From NCBI GenBank assembly GCA_025403435.1, contig CM046348.1, positions 18,451,679 through 18,515,678 of the forward strand: a stretch of DNA of 64,000 bases, in the 5' to 3' direction. A model generated the notes under the pieces. That model was given only the letters and a program-made list of their open reading frames with translations. It did not search any database and had not been told where the DNA came from. Positions 46,801 to 58,044 of this stretch are shown here, one piece after another (within the stretch, counting starts at the first letter, position 1; each line of letters starts with the position of its first letter). The position numbers and the translations under genes are program-made. The stretch is from Artocarpus heterophyllus. Lineage: Eukaryota > Streptophyta > Magnoliopsida > Rosales > Moraceae.

Positions 46801-47417
46801 TTTGCAACTATAAAATATCTCCAAAAAATCTACACACGAAAAGGAAAAAATTTTTAGCCAGAATTAATCTCCGCTTCAGTTTTTCATATCTAAGAACACC
46901 AAAGCCTACTAAAACAAAAGTAAGTAAACATTTCTAAGATTTTTCCCACCATTTTCTCAGCATACAAACAACTACTGGTCTAATCTAGCCAAATACAAAG
47001 CCCACAAAAATCAAAACACAGATTCTCAAACCATCGCCATATCTCAAAAGAAAAGTACAAAACAAAATATATATGTATGTATATATTCAACTCGATCTCC
47101 AAGATTCGAGGAATAAGAGATTCCGTACCCATGGAAGCGATCTTGCGTTGGAACTGTTCGATCACGGGAGCGACGGCCCTGATCTGAGAGCGGAGGGCGT
47201 AGGGAGAGTTCCACTGAACGCCGTGGCTCCAGCGGGCGACGGAGCGGAAGGCGGAGGAGAAGGTTCGGTAGGAGGCGGCGGAAGACGGCAAGGATGGCTT
47301 GGGAAGCGAGCCGGCGGCGGCGAAGGTTCTGGAGAGCGAGGAGGAGAAGAGTCTGGAAGAAGACCTAGAAGCTCTGAGGAGCGAAGAAGTGGCTGAGGAA
47401 GAGGCCGTTATATACAT
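40839..47417 (-). CDS. ACO: Aconitate hydratase (aconitase), complete, 20 exons
   Basis: Isomerises citrate to isocitrate through cis-aconitate (TCA and glyoxylate cycles), using a 4Fe-4S cluster. Exons (minus): 47417-47129, 46630-46526, 46436-46276, 46148-46056, 45661-45476, 45283-45122, 44956-44812, 44718-44576, 44480-44424, 44295-44216, 44108-44033, 43800-43615, 43459-43392, 43310-43192, 43049-42928, 42734-42636, 42544-42065, 41619-41521, 41391-41149, 40907-40839. They total 2982 nt, or 993 residues, the usual plant length. Residues 1 to about 95 are Ser/Ala/Arg-rich, a mitochondrial-type presequence. The cluster ligands are visible as [13 protein letters not shown] (Cys536) and [12 protein letters not shown] (Cys602, Cys605), with the 66-residue spacing of the family. 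Other motifs are [20 protein letters not shown] and [15 protein letters not shown] in the swivel domain. It ends VIRNLIKQ. The start MYITASSSA matches homologues better than the upstream in-frame ATG (47447). All junctions keep frame and I see no defect. Confidence 0.97.
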
Positions 47418-47760
47418 GACGACGATCACGCATTCACATGAAAACACGGCAGAACATCAAGATGAGATGAGATAAGGATTTAAGAGAGAGAAAGAGACAG
47501 CAGACGTAGAGAGAGAACAGATCAGAGCAACGGTTTTGTGGGCTGTTTTCTGCAAAGTTGTGTGCATAGAAACAATGGAAGCGAGAGGCGTGTGGTGTGA
47601 TGAAGAAAAACAGATTTTGGGCCCTAGGGCTGCGTGCCCAGATTTTTTTCGCTTTTTTTTCTAGAAGCTGAAGATGGAGGTTTCTCCGAGAAAATGGAGG
47701 GTTTTGACTCCTCTGCGGTGTGATGTACAAACGTCAAGGTAGGGGTTTTTTTTTTTGGAC
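47418..47760 (-). promoter_or_regulatory. Aconitase 5' leader and proximal promoter
   Basis: A GC-richer stretch directly upstream of the start codon in minus sense. No TATA box is obvious. A TTCTAGAA core (near 47661-47668) resembles half of a heat-shock element, which is weak evidence. A Tourist-like MITE lies only 364 bp from the start codon. Confidence 0.4.
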
Positions 47761-47780
47761 TCAAATCTTGTTTAATTTTA

Positions 47781-47899
47781 GGGCAGTTTGTTTCGTGGTT
47801 TGAATTACGGTTTGAATTATTTTGCTACAATATTTTCTCTCATAAAAATTTAAATTTTCATTCAAATACTTTATTCAAATACTCGAACCAAATGGGCTC
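47781..47899. mobile_element. Tourist-like MITE, 119 bp, upstream of aconitase
   Basis: The left end GGGCAGTTTGTTTCGTGGTT and the reverse complement of the right end GAGCCCATTTGGTTCGAGTA are inverted repeats. TTA lies on both sides (47778-47780 and 47900-47902). TIR and duplication fit PIF/Harbinger. Confidence 0.8.
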
Positions 47900-47902
47900 T
47901 TA

Positions 47903-49915
47903 ATGTCTGAAATAGTGTTTAATTAATTTAATTATGATATATCATTTAAAAGTTTTAAAAATATCTTAAATTATGTGTTATAATAGAATTATTTAGACAC
48001 AATTAAAGATATCAAAATTGAACAGAGAATTTTAATCCGATCTTCTATTTCATTTTGCTTATGCAAATCCTCTCATGTAATAATAATAATAATTACACTA
48101 TAAAGATAAAAGTTGTCTTAGCTCAAAGTTTTAAACATAATTATCAATAGGAAACTTTGAAGGGGAGACTTTTTTTTTTAAAACAGAATTTTTTTTATAT
48201 AATACTGAGTTAAATAACTTCTCCTCAACTTAAGCCTTACTCCATTTTATTTCATATCAATTGACCTAAGTGAGTTTTTTTTATGGATTATGGATAGAAC
48301 TTAAGTGGTAATTAGGTATACCAGAATTTTTCAATTATTTATTTATTTATTTATTCAATCTAATTGTCTTCAAATATTTTGACAAATTGCAATGATGTGT
48401 CTAAATAATTTTTATCAGATTATTAATAAAAGAGGAAAAATTAAATGATTTCACTTTATGTTTTGTTGATCTCCTAACTGGAATACAATTTGTCCTCCTC
48501 TATTAACTTTTTTTTTATGATTGGTGATAAAGCATTCATACGTTCATGAAGCAAAGAAAAACCCTTGAAAACGAACGGAGTGGATTTACTTTAATAGATT
48601 TTCTTATTAGGGACACGCGATAAAGGAAATCTTTACTGTTTTTATGAAGAATTTTTATGTTTCAAATAACACAAAGAGCCTATTTTTCAGAATAAAGGAA
48701 ATCTTGACTACTGTGTTCATCAAAAATATGTCCCGAGTTTTCCGTACAATGCTGTCGTTTTCACGTATTATGTAAAAATAAAACGTGATTTGATCATGGA
48801 CGTTGCCCAAGGGGTTGCATTATAAAGCTAATGAGCTTGCGCGCAGGAGACAAGTGGTAGGCTGGTTTTGGAAGTTTCGCAAGCGGCGCGGTCCGAGCGG
48901 CGCATATTCCTGCTTTCTTCTGCCTTTGAACTGTTGAACTAAAGCGGGTGCGCGCGAGAGTACCATATTGACCATACTACCACTATTCTGTGCAGCTTTT
49001 GTTTATTCAATTCGTCCACGTGGCGGAAAGCAATAGGCAAATACTTGGTTCTTACAACTTCTGAAAGCAAAAAGGCCGAATTCATCGTGTAGGTCGCATT
49101 ACAGAGCATAAAAGTGAAGCTTTTTTCAGAAAAAAATAAATAAAAAGAATATTATAAGTCAAAGTTCTTCAATTTATGGTTCGTTCGTTCGGTGGAGCTA
49201 TGACGATTCGGCATTTCCATGATCCAATTCAAAGAACATGCCGAGCTGGGCCACTTTGATGTGGGCCCATCAACGTTTACGATTCCCTCCTTTTCCTCAA
49301 CATTTTGTTTTTGAACAATAAATTATCTTTTTAATGGTGAATTAAGAATTAATTCGTTGGAAGTTGTATAATTGAACTTCACTTCCCCTCAAAATAATAA
49401 TAATTGAACTTTCTCTTCCACTTCCTCTTACCTAGCATCTTCTATTAATAAAAGATGAGTCTCAGTAATATTTGATATATAAATATGGCTCACCTTTTAT
49501 TAGTGTTGATGTTAACACCGATAGTACTTTGAAGCAATTTTCATTTACCTTTCACTCAAAATAAACATTGGTTTTTTGTTTGATATAAAAAGAAGGAAAA
49601 GAAGGCTGTTTATTCTCATAACAGATGACCAATTAGGATTGCTAGTTTCAAAAATAGGGCTCTTTAGGAGGCAAATGGCTTATAGAATGAACGAAAAACC
49701 AACATAACTGAAGTCGCGCAAATATACGAAGAGCAAATAGAAAGACCAGTCTATTTAAAATTCAAAATGACTAAAAAGATATTTTTGTTTTTTTGAAGGA
49801 AGAAAATATCTAAGATGGACACCTTTGACGATTGTGACGTGACTGTTTTTTTTTTTTCCTTTTCTTTTCGTATAAAAGGCTTCGGATTGCTTGCAAAGGT
49901 ATGTTTCATAGTCAT
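47903..49915. other. Intergenic DNA
   Basis: AT-rich with a GC-richer patch at about 48800-49090 (repeated GCGC and GAGCGG words) that has no recognisable gene. Nothing else is supported. Confidence 0.5.
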
Positions 49916-49918
49916 TAA

Positions 49919-50013
49919 GAGTCCGTTTAGTTTAAATATTTAAATTTTTATGAAAGAAAATACTGTAACAAAATGATTTAAATCATAATTTAAACCACAA
50001 AACAAACGAGCCC
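49919..50013. mobile_element. Tourist-like MITE, 95 bp
   Basis: The left end GAGTCCGTTTAGTTTAAATA and the reverse complement of the right end GGGCTCGTTTGTTTTGTGGT are inverted repeats. TAA flanks both sides (49916-49918, 50014-50016). The interior is close to the 47781 element in reverse orientation. Confidence 0.8.
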
Positions 50014-50185
50014 TAAAGTTACAGGATATTATATTCAAAAATATAAAAAAAACGTTGGAATAGATTTTTATTCGAAGAGTATAACGATATTTCAACTTGA
50101 TACAATCAATAACCTGCCTAATTTTGCTAGTGGGGTCCTACAATTTTTTAGCTAAACAAATGGGATTTTATTCGAAAAACTCACT

Positions 50186-50760
50186 TTGTATTTGATAGTT
50201 AATGGTCTATATTATTTTTTCAGTATAAACAATATAAAGTTCTCACATACAATAGTAACAATAAAAAAATTGTTACAGTATAAGGCCTCGTTTGGTTCAA
50301 TAATTATTATAACTGGGTGTACTCAAATTTTGATTTGAGTAATGAGAATCCCATTAGTTAGCGTTTGGTGGCTTGTTATTCGAATCCTTTGAGTAACTTT
50401 TTAAGTCCTCTTGAGTTAAATCTCCTGAATTCACCCTCCAGGTGTTTTCTCCTAATTTCAATGCTCATGCTACAGTTGAGATTCCCTTTACTCTCGTGAA
50501 TCTCTGCAAATGCCAGCTTTCCCCCAATTTTCTTACCGTTGGAATTGCTGTCCCCAATATTTCTTAAAATAAATACTCTCACCACCAAACAATAACTCAA
50601 ATCATAATTTAAATCACAATACTCAAATCATAATTCGAATCACAATATTCAAATCAAATACTCTATTCAAATACTCGAACCAAACGGGCCCTAAAACTCT
50701 TAATGTCATAATAAAAACGGTTCTAACTACCCTATCAAACACCCTTTCAGAGCAGAAGAG
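50186..50760. mobile_element. Older GTGTTTGG-family MITE split by a Tourist-like MITE
   Basis: The left piece (about 50186-50283) has TTTGATAGTTAATGG and AAAGTTCTCACATACAATAG. The right piece (about 50695-50760) ends GGTTCTAACTACCCTATCAA then ACACCCTTT, the inverse of the left. The pieces join if the 408-bp element at 50284-50691 is removed. The family also appears at 10645-10791 and 57879-58041. Confidence 0.6.
50284..50691. mobile_element. Tourist-like (PIF/Harbinger) MITE, 408 bp
   Basis: The left end GGCCTCGTTTGGTTCAATAA and the reverse complement of the right end GGGCCCGTTTGGTTCGAGTA are strong inverted repeats. TAA duplication at 50281-50283 and 50692-50694. The 75-codon minus-strand frame inside is not a known protein. 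Confidence 0.88.
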
Positions 50761-51930
50761 TAACCTTTTTTAGGGCAACTATCCTATAGTGCGGTCCTAC
50801 ATTTGGGATGCTTAAGAAGGTTGTGTGTGTCTCTCACGATTGTGTGTGTTTGTACTTTCTATCTATTTGTTTGTTCTTTCTTTCTTTTCTTTTTTTTGTT
50901 TTGCTATCAAAAGTAAAAATATGAGAAAGCAGTAGATCGAAAAACAAAAAATTATGTATGTCTCTTTTAAAATTATATTTACTCCTCTAAGTTCTATATC
51001 TCCTTTTTTATTTTTTATAATATTAGCATACTTTTTGTCCTTTTTGAGTAATTTTTCTGACTCCTCCTTATTACATCACAGAAGTAAATATTTTTACAGA
51101 GCCCGATTTAGGCTTCTGTGATGAAATGTGATCTCAGTGAAATCTTTTTTTTTTTTTTGAAAAAAAAAAAAAGCATCATTCCTTTTATTAGTTTGAAAGA
51201 TGTAACGTATTCAGCCTAAAATCCAATACACTGGTCCTTTTTTATTTTGAGGTTCAAGAAAAGTGAAATGTTGCTTTGAAACTGTGTAATGATAAGATGC
51301 AAAAACATACACACACACAAATTGCCGCTCACACGTCACACCACAATGAGCTGCTATGGTCAATGCAACACTATCAACCCTACAATTCTGGGCATGTAGC
51401 AGCAAGTACGGTTCTAAAGATGTTAAGTTCTAAACAAAAAATTATATTTTATAATAAAGATCATATAGGTTAAGAATGAAAAAGATCTAATAATTTAATA
51501 AACTTAATTAACTCGTTCAATCCAATCTAAAATAACTTAAACTCAATAAACTCGATAAATAATTTAACTTAATTTAACCTAACTTGATATTTTATTAGGT
51601 AGGTTTAGATTAAAATTTTCTTAACTCATCTTGATCCAAACCTATTCGATCTATATATATATAAAAAATAATGGCAAGGGCTTATATATGGCGTCCAGCC
51701 GTCCGACCCGCCTCTGAAGCGGCCCTTGGGCATAGAGAAATCAGGCTGTCAGGGACAAGTGTTGTACAAGGGAGAGTTGTGTCAGAAAGACATCCTAGTT
51801 GGGTAACATTTATGAGGCAATGAACAACTTGTCAGGAGGCAGTAGATCACGTTAATATGTTATTCGTTGAAGGACTTTGTAGTACTTTTGAAGGCTAGGA
51901 AAACATGTAGAGCTCAAAAAAAATATATAA
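50761..51930. other. Intergenic AT-rich DNA
   Basis: No gene is supported. Simple T and A runs are present (51150-51175). Positions 51690-51900 are somewhat GC-richer without recognisable coding potential. Confidence 0.45.
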
Positions 51931-51931
51931 A

Positions 51932-52107
51932 GGGGGTGTTTGGAAGGTGGTGAGAATCGATGGTGGGAACCACTTTTATTGTAGCATGTAAAAGCTTTAC
52001 ACTGTAATAATTTTTTAAATTGTTACTGTAGCATGTAAGAGCTTTACACTGTTTATAACTGAGTTTGTGGTGGGAACCGTGATTCCCACCACAATGCCAA
52101 ACAGGGG
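51932..52107. mobile_element. MITE, GGGTGTTTGG family, ~176 bp
   Basis: The left end GGGGGTGTTTGGAAGGTGGT and the reverse complement of the right end CCCCTGTTTGGCATTGTGGT are inverted repeats. Inside, GTAGCATGTAAAAGCTTTAC and GTAGCATGTAAGAGCTTTAC form a direct repeat. Flanks are A-rich, so no target duplication can be assigned. Confidence 0.6.
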
Positions 52108-54283
52108 AAAAGCTCACGTCCAACGACATGTAAAAGAGAACATCATTGTCTATGCCTATAGCCATAAAGACATAGCCAGTTACTCCAGAAAACATGTAAA
52201 TGACGTTTAAAAGAAAATTACTAAGAGGTGGGTTGGATTAAAAACATGAAGGACATAGTAAGGAATCTTTTTTAAATTTATAGATCAACAATGATTGTAG
52301 TGTAACATTTGTGCTTGAAGGCGGTGTCTACAATTTGCACAAAGAAGCAAAATGATAAATGAAATTGAAGCTTAAGAAAAGTAGTTTATCAAATATCCTA
52401 GTATTTATTTGAGTGTATGCCCTATGAATGTAGACTTTTTCGGTGTAAAGTTATTCTTATCAGGATCATGGGCATCAAAAAACTGGTTGAAGGAATCCAT
52501 GAAAGCAGTTGGTGCTCATCATTAGTTGTGATGATTCTATAGATGTAAAAAATAGATAAGGAAGCAATTGCATAATTAAGGCCCTTCCATATTGGCCTTC
52601 AGGTCCTACTTTCTGGGTTCCTATGTTTCTCATCAACAAGGCAAAGAAACAAACGAGTACTACAATCTAGTGAAAAACTCCTCAAGACCTAGTACAATGA
52701 CTTGCCACACATTAAGGACTTGCAATTAATCATATCTTAGTCTTAGGCAGGGAGCTCTACTTCTTGTCAAATTCATAAATGCAGCAAATTATTACTGTCG
52801 AAAAAAGATTTCTGATGCATGACACTGTAATTCTCCTTTACAAAGGCTCGAAACTCTAAATCTAGAAAAATAAACACACCAAAAATTTTTACAAAGGACT
52901 AATTCTGTCCATTATGAAGGCAACTGGCGCACAAATATAATCAAACAAGTGACCAACAAAACAAGATATTACAGATTTACCTCAAGATATTAGAGAGTCA
53001 TAAAATTGTAAATATCTCAATCTAATACAATAACATGGTTTAAACTTAATACTTTTCCTTAAGAGCAAATTTGTTATGCATAAAAAAAACCATTAAATTT
53101 TTCATCAAAAATCCCAAAAATGAAATAGAGAAGGTAATAATCAAAACAATCAAGACACAATATCTATTGTTTTAATGTGTCGTAACTATAAAGAATCGCA
53201 TGAAATAAAGTCAATCTTAGAGATTGATTTAACATTTATCCCTTTTTCTTTAACATTTATCCCCTTTTCATAATTCGATCAAGGCTCCCAAACAAACACA
53301 ACAATCTATCAAAAAAGGCATGAAAACTAAAATAGTTTCCAGATATAAAATAAAATGACGTTTTGTTATCTTGTTTTCAATTTTTTCAATGGTATCTTAT
53401 AGGGTAGGTTACTATTGATGACAGGTAAATCCAACAACCTACCTGTGCAGCCAGCAGAGCAAAAATAGGATACCCTCTAATCAATCCTTTACATCCAGCC
53501 CTCTAATCAATCCTTTACATCCAATGGTTGTGGATAAGTTGCGTTTCACATCCGACAAACCCTAGGCAGCACATGAGACCTTTTATACAGATTACATATA
53601 CAACAAGCTGAATTATGCATTATGACAAAAAGTATACGTTTATTATTTGTTTTATACTTAGATTAATAAATGGTATGTCAAAAGATGGATCTTGTATACA
53701 AACGTAAGTCTGAGTTGAAATGTTTGGAATTAGAGATTAGCAATTATATACTATATTAGTTTATATTTCTTAGTATTTTATTGTATTAGTTTCAATTATA
53801 ATTAATTTATTAATTTATGACTTAATGCATTTAATTCCAATTTGTATTGCGGAGGCTTTAAGTTGGTTTTAACTTATTGAGACAATGTTGGACTTTTATA
53901 CGACTAATATTTTATGAGTTTTAACTTTTTAATTTATTTTGGATTAAATTATAAGTTTTTATTTTTTTTCTTTTTATATTACTTAACCCAACCAACCCAC
54001 CCACCAAAATTTTAATTGGATGGATTGGTTTTAAACTTTGAGTTGATTAAGTAAGTTAAATTTAAAATCAACCATTCAAACTTTAATTGGGTGAGTTGAG
54101 ATTTTCAAAAAACCTACCAAACCCACCCGATGTTCACCCCTAATGTAAGTTATGGAATCCCAAGGAATGGTATCTCCACAATTGATTTACAACATGGCCT
54201 TGTTTTAATGTATGCTAATGGGCTAATGTGTCATTTGGTTCGTGTGTTTAGAATATTATTTTTAAGTGGTTTTGAAGTTTGAA
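52108..54283. other. Intergenic DNA
   Basis: AT-rich with no supported gene. A 26-bp direct tandem duplication beginning CCCTCTAATCAATCC lies at 53473-53524 (one mismatch at the end). Confidence 0.5.
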
Positions 54284-55075
54284 TTTATAGGTGCAATAAT
54301 ATTACCTACGTGATTGTTACTTAACGATATAATCTTGATCTTAAACATGTATTAACGTAAAGTACTTAAATTGCAGAATTAATAAGTTTTTTCTAAGACA
54401 AAATCTTGTTAATGAATTCTTAACATATTTCCTTAAATGAAATAATAATTATTTCCTAAAACTTAATTCCATAAATCTAACATAATAATATTAATTTCTT
54501 AAACGTGATAATAAGTTAATAATAATTATTACATTTTTCACATAATCATAATTTCTAATGACTTAATTTTTGTATGTACATCATACATTAATATCTTAAA
54601 ACATAATAATAATTTCATGAAATGTTTCTTTAATGTAAAGTTAATTGCTTAAAAATTACTTCCTTTAAAATATGCAAATATTTCTAAAACAACTCAACAT
54701 TAAATATCGTTATAAATTCCTAATTTAAATGTTTTTAAATCCTTCTTAAAATCATCGTTATACTTTTGTTATAATTTATTATCTTAAAATTAACATATTG
54801 ATTTCTTAAAGTTTATTATTTTTTAAACGTAACATGATAATTTCTTATAATTTATTCTCTTAAGTCTAACATATTAGTTTCTTAAAGCATAATCTTTTAA
54901 ATGTTTATAATAATAAATTCATAAAACATATTCATTAAAATCCTTTCTTAATTTAATATAAAACTCCTATAAACATTTCTAATTCTAAATAATTTCATAA
55001 TTTTCTTACTTGAAAATTTTCATGTAATTATTGCATTTTCTAATGCAACATTTTTAAACCTTACAATCCCTTTGG
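54284..55075 (-). mobile_element. Partial copy of the 58626-63827 LTR family
   Basis: The order of motifs (GATATAATCTTGATCTTAAACATGTATTAAC, shortened here; CTTAAAT...AATAAG; TTGCATTTTCTAATGCAACA near the right end) matches 58630-59010 of the large LTR, where TTGCATTTTCCGTTGCAACA is seen. The interior is longer here and repeats ACATAATAATAATTTC-like words. It is probably a truncated, diverged relative. Confidence 0.5.
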
Positions 55076-55870
55076 CCTTTAGCCATGTAGATCGGAGACC
55101 CGACAGTAGTGGAAAAATGGAGACTTCCATCTCGGTTTTTCGACAAAGCTAACTTAAGATTGACTTGGGCTTTTTGATCTCCATCAGTTTTTAAGCACTT
55201 CCCCTCAGTTGGCACCCTTCAACACTGTCGCAATTGGCGGAATCGAAGGGACTCACGATGGCCTACGACAAGATTGGCCATTCCCCTTCCTCCGGCGATG
55301 TTTTTGAGCAATTGAAGCGTTGTTTTTATTCTTCTTGACCTTTTAAAGGTGTTTGTGCCTTCAATTTGGCTCAACAGTGATGCAACGGTTAAGATCAGTG
55401 CTCCTTACAGTGGTCGATAGCGACGAACTCCATTTTCAGGCTTTGCATGGTTGTTCCGTGCAATTAACTTAGGCTTCTTGCTTTTCGAGGCCCTTTGAAT
55501 CACTTAGGAGGGATGGTGCACTTCACCACCGTAGGGAATGTGTGGTTCCAAGAGGGCTTAATGGCATACAGTGGCAGTACATGGGCTGAGCTTTCTGGCG
55601 ATAGTTGAGGTAGAATAAGTGTGGAACTTGTTTTTCTCGTGTACACATACATAAGGATGTATTTCTACAACAGTTTTCTGAGAAAACCTTCATGATAGAA
55701 GGCACCAAATGTTCCAAATTGGCACCTAAACGGATGTTCTACGACGGCAAAAACAGTCGTGAAAACTCAATTTGGTACCACGATAGAGGTTTTCATGATA
55801 GTTTTTTAACCATAACCGTCATGGAAGGCCATGTTTGTAGCAAGTGCTCTTAGAAGTTTTACATGGCCTT
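55076..55870. other. Unassigned GC-richer segment
   Basis: It stands out from the AT-rich surroundings but shows no long frame. About 55700-55850 has inverted words (GTGAAAACTC, TTTCATGATAGTTTTTTAAC, CCGTCATGGAAGG) reminiscent of DNA-transposon subterminal repeats, ending GTTTGTAGCAAGTG. A CACTA-like fragment is possible but not shown. Confidence 0.35.
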
Positions 55871-55893
55871 TTGGCCTTTCTCTTCCCACACCA

Positions 55894-55922
55894 CCCCCCC
55901 CCCCCCCCCCCCCCCCCCCCCC
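55894..55922. repeat. Run of 29 C
   Basis: An uninterrupted C run, G on the other strand, far longer than expected in AT-rich DNA. It could form G-quadruplex or i-motif structures; it could also be an assembly or sequencing length error. Confidence 0.9.
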
Positions 55923-57878
55923 TTCCATTTTTTTTTTCATTTGTTGAGTTTCTAACTCAGCAGTATCTACTTTTTGGAGGAAATACTACTAAAGTACTCC
56001 TTCAACCTCACTTTTAATATTAAACTAATGCATAATACTCTGGCATGGCTTTTAATTCTGCATCTGTATTGTAATGTTTATGTTTTATGGAATAAATTAT
56101 ATTTTTTAAGTTTTTAGTAATTATTGTTAGTATTGTTATACTGTCTATTTTTACATAAATTCAGTCATGCTTTGTTTATGTAATTAATTATGTTATATAA
56201 TTAATGTTAATAATAATGAAATAATGCTTAATTTTATGCAATGTCTTTTACTGTAATATGACTTGTTATGTTGTTCATATCAGATATTTCATAATATGAG
56301 ATTCTGTCGAAATTAAAGTAAAAAATATTCCATGTAAATATAAAAATTTTGATTTGTTATTATATTTTCTATCTTAAAATTATCTTAGTTAAAATTGTAG
56401 AGACATCAATTATAATTTTTATAATTAGTGTACTAAATTACTAGTAAGACATGGTTATTTTACTACTTTATAAGAAAACCTTTACTACATTATAGCTTGC
56501 TGCATTTTTGCTTTAGGTTGACTTGTAAAATTAGTAAAAATGCTTACAATTAAAGAGAAAAGATCAAATAAATTAAATACTTTAGATAATTCATAATTAT
56601 AGTTAAAATTTCATACTAGCTACAAAATATACAAGGGATTCTTGAAGTTTTATTGTTTTAATTTTATGTTTTAAAATCTTTTTTAAAATTTTTAAAAATA
56701 TCTTTTTATCTTTAAAATTTTGTTAAAATTACCCTTGCCATTTTAAACTGTTAAATTGTCAATTTTTCAAATATCTACATTCTTGTGGATACAACAATCC
56801 CTTTCTATACTACAAATATCTATGTTTAGAAACAGTTTGGACAATACAACAATAAGCTATGTGTTTTTTTATTTCTATCCTTATTGCTAGCTCTAAGAGA
56901 TATAATTTTTTGAATGACAAGGGAGTGATTGAAAAAAGTATATATTGCTAATGAGTGTGTACATTCCAATATGGGTTTGTACAATAATTATTTTTGCTTG
57001 CTCGGGGAGCTAATCCTGGACTCACAGCTGCAATTGCTCAAATCCTTACCCAAACTTTTAACTAATTCACACCATTCTATTCTCAATATCATAGAAGCAT
57101 ATAAGAATTTAATGTTTGAAGTTTTTCTAATTGTGATGATTTGAAATTAAGGCCTTGGACTTATTTTATAGGCCTAAAAAGCCCCCACATTTCTTTCATA
57201 AGCAATGTGGGACTTTTACTCTTCTTTTATTTTGCCAACACTTAACAATCTTTACTTTGGCTAAATAAAAGAAACATGCACATCAAACACCGTCTTTACT
57301 AACAATCATAATTCTCAAGCCAGAGGACTATCATACTCCACTATAAAAGTATACTCGCTTAGAATTAACATATTTGAAGAATTTTACTCAGGCATGTCTC
57401 AAAAAATCTTGTTGAAAAATTATGGTGCAACCTCTATGTTTAGCTTTCATGAAAAGTTCATTAGCTATCAACATCAATTCCACTAGATACCTTGCATCAA
57501 CGTGAAACCAATGCCCGTATGCAAACTTATGGATCCGCTAGTAGCTACACATCCTCTTTCATGGCAAAGCAGATATATGTAGCTACACATCTCTACATAT
57601 ATATGTTCGTAAATGGTTTTCATAAATTTTTTGTGATTTTCCAATGATAGAGATGGCTGGTGCCGTCGATATTTGTAGTTATCGCTACAACAGATTCTAA
57701 ATACCTATTGGTATGAATGGCAGATTTTGGTATCGACTGGTATCCACGTGGATACCATGAGGCTACATTTAATATTTTAAATATAGTGTGATGATGTGAC
57801 GTGACATTCTCTGTAATTTTTTGTGACATAAAGCAATCCAAGCTTTTATTTGTATCATATATGTAGAAAGCCTAATAA
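55923..57878. other. Intergenic AT-rich DNA
   Basis: No gene is supported. A hairpin CCCACAT...ATGTGGG lies at about 57184-57211, a motif often seen in plant LTR ends. A 20-bp palindrome lies at 57738-57757. Confidence 0.45.
57738..57757. repeat. 20-bp perfect palindrome with central G-box
   Basis: TGGTATCCACGTGGATACCA equals its own reverse complement and contains CACGTG at the centre. The function is unknown; no gene lies close by. Confidence 0.9.
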
Positions 57879-58041
57879 AGTGTTTGAGAAGTGTGGTTAG
57901 AACAATGGTTGTTGTTCAAAATACTATAACATATGAGAGCTTTATATTATAAAAACTTTTTACGTTTTCTATAGTATTTGAGAGCTTTACACTATTTAGT
58001 AATCACAATCAAGGTTCTAACTATCATTGCCAAACACCCTT
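57879..58041. mobile_element. MITE, GTGTTTGG family, ~163 bp
   Basis: The left AGTGTTTGAGAAGTGTGGTT and the reverse complement of the right AAGGGTGTTTGGCAATGATA, each followed by AGAAC or GTTAGAAC, form imperfect inverted repeats. TAA at 57876-57878 and 58042-58044 may be the duplication. It has internal GAGAGCTTTATATTAT and GAGAGCTTTACACTAT. Confidence 0.65.
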
Positions 58042-58044
58042 TAA

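Noticed and set aside
47073..47396. 107-codon plus-strand frame rich in Gly, Glu and Arg
   Set aside because: It is antisense to aconitase exon 1 and is the mirror of the Ser/Ala/Arg-rich presequence.
40839..47417. Many short antisense frames across the aconitase gene
   Set aside because: All are shadows of exons or intron sequence; the sense gene has 20 in-frame exons with splice sites.
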